Source of the DNA: Spirochaetaceae bacterium
Lineage (GTDB): Bacteria > Spirochaetota > Spirochaetia > Treponematales > Treponemataceae
DNA: 5,397 nucleotides
Reading direction: 5' to 3'
Assembly: GCA_017382775.1 (NCBI GenBank)
Contig: JAFNZQ010000021.1
Coordinates: 1-5,397 of the forward strand
Part shown: positions 1-5,397 of the stretch, piece by piece
Position numbering within the stretch: the first letter of the stretch is position 1
Layout of the letters: each line of letters starts with the position of its first letter
Program-made: the position numbers and the translations under genes
The notes under the pieces: generated by a model
Databases searched by the model: none
What the model was told of the DNA's origin: nothing
Seen by the model: the letters and a program-made list of their open reading frames with translations, nothing else

Positions 1-1
1 A

Positions 2-751
2 AGTCAAATTGCACAAATTGTTTCCGAAGAAACCGTTACCTTGGACGGCCTGTCCCTTTTAGATCCCGTGGCAGCGGCCCAAGCCCGATACAAACTGTCC
101 AACTCCATGATTGACCTGGCTTCCATGCACTTTCACATTAACGAACTTTCCATCCATCTCCTCGACATAAAAAATGAAGAACCTTTAGTGGAAGCACGAA
201 AGGCCATTTATAAATCCATAACCTATTTGGAAGAAATTGTCACCAATTCCCTCAATGCACCCTTTTCCGAATATGCGGAAAGCACAGCCCTTTTGTCCGG
301 CATTTCCATTAACAGCAAATTTCTTCTAATCAGAAAAATCGGTCTCGCCATCGACTTGGTGGCAGGCTCATTGAACGACAGTTCCAAATGGAAGAGCAAC
401 CTTGTGGAATTACAAGGTCGTTTGGCCATCGTGACAAAAAACATGGTGGATATGCCGGATTTGGTAAGAGAATTTTTCGATCTGCAAAGTGAAGACCACC
501 CTATGGCCGTTCACTACGTCAATATGTTAAAAACATTATACGCAAAAAGCATTGAAGACTACAACGATCGTTTCGACCTTATAACACACAGCCCCGACGA
601 TCTCCGCTTGGCAGCAAACTTTGCCGACACCTATACGCGCATCTTAACGGCAATCGCCGACAACGACGCTGTTGCGGAAAACAAAAAATTGGCTGAATTT
701 TTGCATGATAAATATGAAGCGAACGCTAAGAAAGCAATAAATAAGGATTAA
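2..751 (+). CDS. Hypothetical helical protein, 5' truncated
   Basis: I do not recognise this protein. The frame is open to the left edge (it reads SQIAQIVSEETVT before the TTG at 41), so that TTG is probably internal and the true start lies outside the window; 249 residues are visible. The sequence looks almost wholly alpha-helical, with repeated amphipathic stretches such as EARKAIYKSITYLEEI. It has no cysteine, a single tryptophan, no signal peptide in the visible part and no convincing membrane segment, so it is probably cytosolic. The C-terminus is charged (KYEANAKKAINKD). It is the only visible plus-strand gene and converges on tRNA-Gly, sharing the last base of its TAA with the tRNA. 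No terminator is visible between them. That it is coding is well supported by the long open frame; its function is unknown. Confidence 0.75.
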   Translation, partial: SQIAQIVSEETVTLDGLSLLDPVAAAQARYKLSNSMIDLASMHFHINELSIHLLDIKNEEPLVEARKAIYKSITYLEEIVTNSLNAPFSEYAESTALLSGISINSKFLLIRKIGLAIDLVAGSLNDSSKWKSNLVELQGRLAIVTKNMVDMPDLVREFFDLQSEDHPMAVHYVNMLKTLYAKSIEDYNDRFDLITHSPDDLRLAANFADTYTRILTAIADNDAVAENKKLAEFLHDKYEANAKKAINKD

Positions 752-822
752 GCGGATGATGGGAATCGAACCCACGTCTCCAGCTTGGAAGGCTGGGGTA
801 ATAGCCATTATACGACATCCGC
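751..822 (-). tRNA. tRNA-Gly (anticodon UCC)
   Basis: On the minus strand this folds into a complete cloverleaf. The acceptor stem is GCGGATG paired perfectly with CATCCGC. A short D stem (GTA/TAC) follows, then an anticodon stem CCAGC/GCTGG enclosing the loop CTTCCAA, which gives anticodon TCC. The variable loop is short, and the T arm is GTGGG-TTCGATT-CCCAT with one G-U pair. The body is 71 nt. The next base (751) gives discriminator U73, as is usual for bacterial glycine tRNAs. The following bases are not CCA, so CCA must be added by the nucleotidyltransferase. The tRNA decodes GGA and probably GGG. It has its own promoter just upstream. Confidence 0.96.
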
Positions 823-839
823 ACTGACTGATAAGTCAT

Positions 840-866
840 ATTATCACAATAAAAATTTTTTGTCAA
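840..866 (-). promoter_or_regulatory. Sigma-70 promoter of tRNA-Gly
   Basis: Reading the minus strand, a perfect -35 box TTGACA lies at 866-861. A GATAAT -10 box (5 of 6 to consensus) lies at 845-840, preceded by TG one base upstream, which makes an extended -10. The spacer is 15 bp and contains A5T5. An alternative -10, TAATAT at 843-838, would give the ideal 17-bp spacing but a poorer match. Predicted transcription starts near 833, about ten bases before the mature tRNA 5' end. Confidence 0.75.
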
Positions 867-876
867 GGGATTCTTC

Positions 877-913
877 AAAAAAAAGACTTTTTTTTTACTT
901 TTTTTTCGAAAAA
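877..913. other. A/T homopolymer tract between gph and the tRNA promoter
   Basis: On the plus strand there is a run of 8 A (877-884), then GAC, 9 T (888-896), AC, 8 T (899-906), and CG followed by 5 A. On the minus strand the A9-GTC-T8 part could form a pure A-U hairpin ending in a U run just after the gph stop. It could therefore act as a weak terminator. There is no G-C-rich stem, so I do not call a canonical intrinsic terminator. Confidence 0.5.
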
Positions 914-924
914 TTTCCTCCCTC

Positions 925-1626
925 TCAAGATAAATCCATTAAAGCAACCAATTCGGCAAAATCATCAATTTTGTAATCGGGATTGGCATCCAAAAGCATT
1001 GTTTTATCGCCGTAACCGCCCATGAAAGCACAGACCTTTCCGCCGGCATTATGTCCTGCCAAAACATCTTGAAAGGCATCTCCAACCATTAGACTGTTTT
1101 CCGGAAGAAATTTTTTACCGTACTTCTTCCCGATTTCATCTATGGCCATGAAAATTCCCTCGGGATTGGGCTTTTTTTCCGCCACAACTTCCGGCGAAAT
1201 AACGCAATCAAAAAAATCCGCCACACCCAATTTCGATAAAATTTTCCGCGACTGTTCTCCGGGCTTGTTGGAAACCACAGCCATTTTAAGGCCCCGTTTT
1301 TTCAAAGCCTCCAAGGTCTCCATTCCGTGGGGAACAAGACAGGTTTCATCCGCACAATGTTGAAGATAATAACTACGATAGGTTTCCAAAACAGCGGAAA
1401 AATCCTCATTGGAAAAATTACTGTTGTGCTGACGACAGGTTTCCCTTAATGCACATTCCACAAGATGGAGCATTCCGTTGCCCAAAAAGCCGCGAACCGT
1501 TTCCGCGGAAATACCTTCAAAACCGTTGACAGAAAGAGAATAATTTACAGATGCGGCCAAATCCGCCAATGAATTAAGCAAAGTCCCGTCTAAGTCAAAA
1601 AGCACAATTTCAAATCTGTTTTTCAT
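925..1626 (-). CDS. gph: HAD-family phosphatase, phosphoglycolate phosphatase-like
   Basis: This is a soluble haloacid-dehalogenase hydrolase of 233 residues, the usual length for Gph/PGMB-type enzymes. All four HAD motifs are present. Motif I is DLDGTLLNS, with nucleophile D11 and acid D13. Motif II is VVSNKP, with S119. Motif III is the KKPNP region, with K152. Motif IV is GDAFQD, with D183 and D187. A helical C1-type cap occupies roughly residues 19-100 between motifs I and II. Family members remove phosphate from 2-phosphoglycolate or other small phosphoesters; the exact substrate cannot be read from the sequence, so phosphoglycolate is inferred from overall resemblance. The ATG places D11 where expected, and a weak Shine-Dalgarno-like GAGAAGAG lies 11 bases upstream. 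It starts 79 bases after potB with no clear promoter between, so it is probably the last gene of the gatA transcript. Confidence 0.88.
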   Translation of the reverse strand: MKNRFEIVLFDLDGTLLNSLADLAASVNYSLSVNGFEGISAETVRGFLGNGMLHLVECALRETCRQHNSNFSNEDFSAVLETYRSYYLQHCADETCLVPHGMETLEALKKRGLKMAVVSNKPGEQSRKILSKLGVADFFDCVISPEVVAEKKPNPEGIFMAIDEIGKKYGKKFLPENSLMVGDAFQDVLAGHNAGGKVCAFMGGYGDKTMLLDANPDYKIDDFAELVALMDLS

Positions 1627-1705
1627 AAAAATCGCAGCTCTTCTCGTTAAATTTCTCGGTTTTCTTCATTAATAATGCGTAATTCCGCAAAGGGCGAAGA
1701 GGAAA

Positions 1706-2575
1706 CTATCGGGTTGTCTCATGCACATTTTCCGCAATTTTGCTCCGTTTTTCTTTCTGCTGAATTACTGTCATGTACAAAACCGCAAAGGTACAAATTA
1801 CGGTGATTAACGTGGAAAAAGCCGCAGCCAAAGGCCAGTTTCGCGTCTTGTTGATTTGATCCACGATGATGTTACCAATCATGTAAGAATCCTTTCCGCC
1901 CACCAACAACGGAATGGTGTAGGCTCCGAAAATGGGAATGAATGTAAAAATCAAAGATGTAAAAATCCCGCTTTTTATATTGGGGAAAAGAACCTTAAAC
2001 ATCGATTCCATTTTCGTAGCCCCCAAATCCCTGGCTGCTTCCAAAAGGGAAAAATCAAATTTATCGATTGCGGAAAAAACCGGCAAAATCGCATAAGGCA
2101 AATACATATACACGGAAACCAAAATGATTGAGCGAGTGTTATACAGCAAGTTTTCGGTGAGAGTGATGCCCATTTTTTGAAAAAAGGCCACAACAATTCC
2201 GTCGCTACCTAAAATGGACATCCATGCGAAAATCCGAATAAGAGAATTTGTCCAAAATGGAATGATAATCAAAAACAAAAGCAGGGTTTGATGCCGACTA
2301 CGCGCCATGGCAAAACCACAGGGCAGGGCAATGAGCAAGCAAAAAAAAGTTGAAACAAAGGAAATGTATACTGTTCGAAAAAAAATTTTCGCATATCCGG
2401 GATTGAAAATTCCCTTGTATGCATCCATGGAAAATTCCCAAACCACTCCACCGTAAAGGCCTTTCTTCAAAAAACTGAAAATTATGATTATGGCCAAAGG
2501 TGCCACAAAAAAAACAGTGAACCAAAACCCCATTCCGCCTGCATATAGCAAACCGCGATTTTTTTTCGTTATCAT
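1706..2575 (-). CDS. potB: Spermidine/putrescine-type ABC transporter permease PotB
   Basis: This is an integral inner-membrane permease of 289 residues, typical for PotB/PotH. Six hydrophobic segments are visible at about residues 16-36, 67-90, 97-118, 150-170, 205-226 and 249-270. The cytoplasmic EAA loop that docks the ATPase is clear at about 178-204 (LLEAARDLGATKMES, with E179, A180, A181 and G185). The stretch around residues 240-253 (QINKTRNWPLAAAFS) fits the PotB subgroup. The family partners with PotC (second permease), PotA (ATPase) and PotD (binding protein) to import polyamines. None of these is in the window: gatA lies upstream and gph downstream. Its ATG overlaps the gatA TGA as ATGA, so translation is probably coupled. 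Polyamine specificity is inferred from the family. Confidence 0.88.
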   Translation of the reverse strand: MITKKNRGLLYAGGMGFWFTVFFVAPLAIIIIFSFLKKGLYGGVVWEFSMDAYKGIFNPGYAKIFFRTVYISFVSTFFCLLIALPCGFAMARSRHQTLLLFLIIIPFWTNSLIRIFAWMSILGSDGIVVAFFQKMGITLTENLLYNTRSIILVSVYMYLPYAILPVFSAIDKFDFSLLEAARDLGATKMESMFKVLFPNIKSGIFTSLIFTFIPIFGAYTIPLLVGGKDSYMIGNIIVDQINKTRNWPLAAAFSTLITVICTFAVLYMTVIQQKEKRSKIAENVHETTR

Positions 2576-4035
2576 CTCACCTCCCAGGATTTCGCCAATC
2601 GTAAAAGGCGACCGTCGGATAAAGCCCCGGACACAAATTGAATTCCAATGGGTAATTTATCCTTGGATAAACCTGCGGGAACGGAAATTGCCGTAACACG
2701 GGCCAAATTAACAAAAATCGTGAAAAAATCTGACAAATACATTGTCAACGGATCATCAATGCGGCTTCCCAGTTTGAAAGGCGGCGTGGGACATGTGGGA
2801 CAAATCATAAAATCGAACTTTTCGAAAACCTCATTGATTTCCTTTTGCATTCGATGACGAACATTCATTGCGGTTTTATAACAGTCGCCGGAAAAGTTGG
2901 TGGAAAGAACATAGTTGCCAATTACGATTCGTCGCTTCACCTCGTCGCCAAAGCCTTCACTGCGGGTTTTAATGTACAAATCATCGTAGCCCTTTCCCTC
3001 GTCAATATGGTTTCCGTACCGGATTCCGTCAAATCGGGACAAATTGCTGGCCGCCTCCGACAAGGCAATAACGTAATAACAGGCCAAAGATGTATCCAAT
3101 ATGGGCAAATCAACCACTTTCACAGTGGCACCGTTTTTTTCAAACCACTCTTTCGTTGCCTCAAATGTTTTCGCCACATCCTCGTCAAGACCTTCATTTA
3201 CAAGAAACTGTTTGGGAATGGCCACTTTCAACCCACGCACTTCCAAAGGCGCAATGCCCTTTTCGCCGACCTTTATGTCATCCAAAGGCAAATCGCAAGA
3301 AGTGTCGTCGTAAACATCCTTTCCGGCCATTACGGAAAGGGGAATGGCTATGTCGTCCACGGAATTTCCGAAAAGGCCAACCTGATCCAAAGAAGAACCG
3401 AAAGCCACAACGCCCCATCGACTTAAAACACCGTAAGTGGGCTTGTAACCGTACAAACCACAATAGGACGCAGGAAGTCGCACCGAACCGCCGGTTTCCG
3501 ATCCCAAAGCGAAAGCCGCCTGGTCAGCCACCACCGCCGCCGCAGAACCGCCGGAACTGCCACCGGGAGCGTAATCCCGATTCACAGGGTTACGAGTAGG
3601 CCCGTAACAGGAATGTTCCGTGGAAGAGCCCATGGCAAATTCGTCCATGTTGGCACGCCCAACGGGAATGGCACCGCAATCCAAAAGCCGCTGAATTACA
3701 GTGGCATTGTACGGAGAAATATATGTATCCAAAATTTTACTGCAACAGGTGCAACTTTTCCCACGCACACTGATGTTATCTTTCACCGCAAAGGAAACGC
3801 CCAACAAAGGCTTTTTCGCAAACAACTCGTCCAAAGTGCCGTTTTTGCGGGCATTTGCGATTTCCTCGTCCGCTTTTTCCGCCAATTTGGAACTGTCATC
3901 GAAAAATTCGATGATAGCATTCAGCGGCGTTTCCGTTTTATTGTCATCCTCGAAAAGTTTTTTGCAACGCAAAAATTCTTCCAGGCAAGATGTTGTTCCG
4001 TCTTTAATTGCTTTACGAATTTGTAAAATATTCAT
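2572..4035 (-). CDS. gatA: Glutamyl/aspartyl-tRNA amidotransferase subunit A (GatA)
   Basis: GatA is the glutaminase subunit of GatCAB. It releases ammonia from glutamine or asparagine so that GatB can amidate Glu-tRNA(Gln) or Asp-tRNA(Asn). At 487 residues it has normal length. The amidase-signature Ser-cisSer-Lys triad is intact: K85 in FAVKDNI, S160 in APGGSSGGSAAAVVA and S184 in GSETGGSVRLPAS. Other GatA hallmarks are GRANMDEFAMGSSTE (126-140), KPTYGVLSRWGVVAF (198-212) and KTRSEGFGDEVKRRI (356-370). The C-terminus stops soon after LLRLAKSWEVR, slightly shorter than many homologues, and overlaps potB by ATGA. One unusual spot is NLARVTAISVPAG (443-455), where homologues typically read NLAGLPAISVPAG. 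gatB and gatC are not in the window. The ATG at 4035 aligns with the family N-terminus but has no Shine-Dalgarno sequence and lies just past the -10 box, so the mRNA may be leaderless. Confidence 0.97.
   Translation of the reverse strand: MNILQIRKAIKDGTTSCLEEFLRCKKLFEDDNKTETPLNAIIEFFDDSSKLAEKADEEIANARKNGTLDELFAKKPLLGVSFAVKDNISVRGKSCTCCSKILDTYISPYNATVIQRLLDCGAIPVGRANMDEFAMGSSTEHSCYGPTRNPVNRDYAPGGSSGGSAAAVVADQAAFALGSETGGSVRLPASYCGLYGYKPTYGVLSRWGVVAFGSSLDQVGLFGNSVDDIAIPLSVMAGKDVYDDTSCDLPLDDIKVGEKGIAPLEVRGLKVAIPKQFLVNEGLDEDVAKTFEATKEWFEKNGATVKVVDLPILDTSLACYYVIALSEAASNLSRFDGIRYGNHIDEGKGYDDLYIKTRSEGFGDEVKRRIVIGNYVLSTNFSGDCYKTAMNVRHRMQKEINEVFEKFDFMICPTCPTPPFKLGSRIDDPLTMYLSDFFTIFVNLARVTAISVPAGLSKDKLPIGIQFVSGALSDGRLLRLAKSWEVR
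2577..2584 (-). promoter_or_regulatory. Strong ribosome binding site of potB inside the end of gatA
   Basis: The minus strand reads GGAGGTGA immediately before G-ATG, an eight-base match to the anti-Shine-Dalgarno sequence. It is written within the last codons of gatA (W-E-V-R). GGAGG is only 4 bases from the ATG, somewhat tight, but no better start is nearby. It fixes the potB start and supports coupling to gatA translation. Confidence 0.8.
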
Positions 4036-4041
4036 GGTAAC

Positions 4042-4070
4042 ATTTTATATCAAAAAATTTTTTTTGTCAA
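4042..4070 (-). promoter_or_regulatory. Sigma-70 promoter of gatA-potB-gph
   Basis: On the minus strand a perfect -35 box TTGACA lies at 4070-4065. A -10 box TAAAAT (5 of 6) lies at 4047-4042, with the ideal 17-bp spacer containing an A7T6 tract. TATAAA at 4049-4044 overlaps it as an alternative with a 15-bp spacer. The expected start of transcription, about seven bases past the -10 box, falls at or within a few bases of the gatA ATG. The -35 context CCCTTGACA plus A/T tract is shared with the tRNA-Gly promoter. Confidence 0.78.
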
Positions 4071-4093
4071 GGGGTTTACACGGATAGCCCTTT

Positions 4094-4119
4094 TTTTCCA
4101 AGGATTTTTCCTTGGAAAA
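4094..4119. repeat. Perfect 11-bp inverted repeat (hairpin) upstream of the gatA promoter
   Basis: TTTTCCAAGGA (4094-4104) and TCCTTGGAAAA (4109-4119) are perfect complements around a TTTT loop. The hairpin lies 37 bases after the Rsm22-like stop codon and 23 bases before the gatA -35 box. Neither strand has a U run after the stem; on the minus strand it is followed by AAA then GGG. It may be a non-canonical terminator or processing hairpin for the upstream gene, or a protein-binding site near the gatA promoter. A weaker inverted repeat, AAAAAAGT (4126-4133) and ACTTTTTT (4151-4158), sits between it and the stop codon. Confidence 0.6.
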
Positions 4120-4156
4120 TAATTGAAAAAAGTGATGAGACAACACAGAAACTTTT

Positions 4157-5320
4157 TTATGAAAGAGAAAGAATTAAAGCACCGGACTTTTCATCCCGAG
4201 GCAAATTTTTGCAATCTGCGGCGGAAAAAGTCAGCAAATCGCCGTTTTGCAAATTGGGAACTTCCTTTCCCATGAGCAAAATCAGCCCTGCGGAAGAACA
4301 GCCATAACGCCCACATTGCCCTTGAGAAAGACGCAAAACGTCGGAAAAAACACGAACCGAAAGCAAAGTATCATCCTCCCGAGGACGAACCTTGCTCATG
4401 GCCAAAAACGAAACCGAAGCCTTTTCTTTCTGCAAACCTGCCGCAACCGAAATTTTACGCAAACCTTCGGGGGCATTTTTTTCCACATCCAATGTGAAGT
4501 GACACCATTTTTGGTGAGTAACAATTTGTTTCGGACATTTTTTGCAAGTGGGACAAGGCCAATGGGGGAAAAAACCGCGACCCGCAAAAACGTCTCGCAT
4601 TTTAACCAGTAATTTTGACGAAACCGGCGTTCCCGGCTCAACAACGAAAACGGAACAATCCTGTACGGCATTTTCCAGCAAAGAACCCACCGGATTTTGC
4701 TTGTGTTCACGCTCCGTAAGGGCGTTGGCACAAAAAACCATTCCGGCCTGTTGTCGAAGTTTCACGGTGAAAAAATCGTCACATACACGAACAATTTTCC
4801 AATCCGCAGTTATTCCGGATTTTGCCTGAATGCTCAACAACAAAGATTCACCCAGGGCCAAAACGGAACGCGACCTGTCCACACAATAAAAGGTCAGAGG
4901 CTTTTTTCGTAAATCGGGACGGGCAAAAAACAATGCAATGGGAACCGTTAAAGGCCCACTGCCTCCGTCGAAAATAACGGGATTTTTCTCCAATGGTGCA
5001 AAAAATGAATCATCCAACCGGGCAAAAAGAGGACCGAGCCGAAAAATATTCCACCACTGAAAATACATTGCGTAGGCCGACAGGTTGCGATTATCGTTCA
5101 TGTAATCAAGCCGCAACTCATTTCGTGCGTAAGTAAGGAGACGAGACAGAAATTTTATGTTACGAGGCATTTCCGCAAGGGCAGTTTTGGGAACATCCAA
5201 GGAATCAGCCACGATTTTATCAAAATTTTCGTAGCAATAACGCAATTTTTCATCCATTTTACGGGAAAAATCGCTGTCAAAAAGGTGTTCAACCGAAAAA
5301 TCCCTGCCGTTTTTCCTCAA
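4157..5320 (-). CDS. Rsm22-family small-subunit ribosomal methyltransferase
   Basis: This is a probable SAM-dependent rRNA methyltransferase-like protein of the Rsm22/METTL17 family, which acts in small ribosomal subunit assembly. Counting from the TTG at 5320 it has 387 residues. The helical N-terminal part contains RNIKFLSRLLTYARNE and NLSAYAMYFQWWNIFRL, typical of the family. The Rossmann-fold SAM motif is VIFDGGSGP (about 115-123), then VEPGTP (about 227-232), a family hallmark. Next comes a cysteine-rich stretch HWPCPTCKKCP...WCHF, with C256, C259, C262 and C273, and later GQCGRYGC (C336, C341). In METTL17 comparable cysteines hold a 4Fe-4S cluster. The start is uncertain. The frame is open to a TTG at 5371 (17 residues longer), but that extra part looks like a shadow of a better frame, so I prefer TTG 5320, which overlaps the previous stop as TTGA. 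Confidence 0.82.
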   Translation of the reverse strand: MRKNGRDFSVEHLFDSDFSRKMDEKLRYCYENFDKIVADSLDVPKTALAEMPRNIKFLSRLLTYARNELRLDYMNDNRNLSAYAMYFQWWNIFRLGPLFARLDDSFFAPLEKNPVIFDGGSGPLTVPIALFFARPDLRKKPLTFYCVDRSRSVLALGESLLLSIQAKSGITADWKIVRVCDDFFTVKLRQQAGMVFCANALTEREHKQNPVGSLLENAVQDCSVFVVEPGTPVSSKLLVKMRDVFAGRGFFPHWPCPTCKKCPKQIVTHQKWCHFTLDVEKNAPEGLRKISVAAGLQKEKASVSFLAMSKVRPREDDTLLSVRVFSDVLRLSQGQCGRYGCSSAGLILLMGKEVPNLQNGDLLTFSAADCKNLPRDEKSGALILSLS

Positions 5321-5397
5321 CACTCCGGAATCAGCTTTGCCAACTCCGTCAATTCTTCCTTTGAAAGACAAATTCCTTTACCCATCCTTTTGTGATC
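5317..5397 (-). CDS. C-terminal end of an upstream gene, truncated by the window edge
   Basis: A minus-strand frame is open from the window edge to a TGA at 5319-5317. It reads DHKRMGKGICLSKEELTELAKLIPEC, 26 residues. The KEELTELAKLIPE part looks like a genuine amphipathic helix with ordinary codons, more protein-like than the overlapping frame of the next gene. Its TGA overlaps the TTG at 5320, suggesting two tightly packed co-transcribed genes. The ATG at 5385 could alternatively start a very short ORF, or this could be the displaced N-terminus of the Rsm22-like gene after a frameshift. The function is unknown. Confidence 0.45.
   Translation of the reverse strand, partial: DHKRMGKGICLSKEELTELAKLIPEC

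Noticed and set aside
785..976. Plus-strand 63-codon open frame
   Set aside because: It begins inside the tRNA-Gly gene, runs through homopolymer tracts (giving poly-Phe and Lys) and ends antisense to gph.
1500..1511. Palindrome TTTCCGCGGAAA
   Set aside because: It lies inside the gph coding sequence, where the codons explain it, and there is no sign of a regulatory role.
1615..1671. Minus-strand 19-codon ORF (MKKTEKFNEK...) starting upstream of gph and ending just inside it
   Set aside because: It has no Shine-Dalgarno sequence and low-complexity content, and is short enough to be chance in an A-rich spacer.
2845..3426. Long plus-strand open frame (193 codons) opposite gatA
   Set aside because: It lies entirely antisense to gatA, whose frame is certain. 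Its translation has no recognisable domain and it lacks a clear ribosome binding site.
4032..4043. Three-codon ORF ATG TTA CCA TGA overlapping the gatA start
   Set aside because: It would require transcription to begin inside or upstream of the -10 box, so it is probably never transcribed.
4036..4156. Possible riboswitch or T-box leader ahead of gatA
   Set aside because: The promoter adjoins the start codon, so there is no transcribed leader to hold such an element.

Overview
The window is a compact bacterial chromosome segment with moderate G+C and T-rich or A-rich intergenic DNA. It carries ordinary housekeeping genes rather than a mobile or defence cassette. GatA implies a GatCAB-dependent route to Gln-tRNA or Asn-tRNA. 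An Rsm22-family methyltransferase and promoters of the form CCCTTGACA plus an A-tract/T-tract spacer are also present. Together these suggest a spirochaete of the Treponema type. That assignment comes from the look of the sequence only and is of low to moderate confidence. No insertion sequence, phage gene, CRISPR array or integration site is visible.

Layout: (1) 2-751, plus strand, the 3' part of an unrecognised helical protein whose start lies left of the window. (2) 751-822, minus strand, tRNA-Gly(UCC), facing that gene and touching its stop codon, with its own promoter at 840-866. (3) 867-924, a short spacer of long A and T runs. (4) 925-4035, minus strand, a three-gene cluster in transcription order gatA, potB, gph. 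gatA has a strong sigma-70 promoter so close that its mRNA may be leaderless. gatA and potB overlap by ATGA, and gph follows after 79 bases. (5) 4036-4156, an intergenic region holding the gatA promoter and a perfect 11-bp inverted repeat. (6) 4157-5320, minus strand, an Rsm22-like ribosomal small-subunit methyltransferase with a cysteine cluster. (7) 5317-5397, minus strand, an open frame that looks like the end of another gene and overlaps the Rsm22-like gene through TTGA.

Three genes relate to translation: tRNA-Gly, gatA (tRNA-dependent amidation) and the Rsm22-like gene (ribosome maturation). potB (polyamine-type ABC permease) and gph (HAD phosphatase) seem to share transcription with gatA rather than function. 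The points most worth a second look are the possible leaderless gatA mRNA, the potB gene without its usual transporter partners, the Fe-S-type cysteine pattern in the Rsm22-like protein, and the reading-frame arrangement at its 5' end. I found no convincing evidence of a new multi-gene system.
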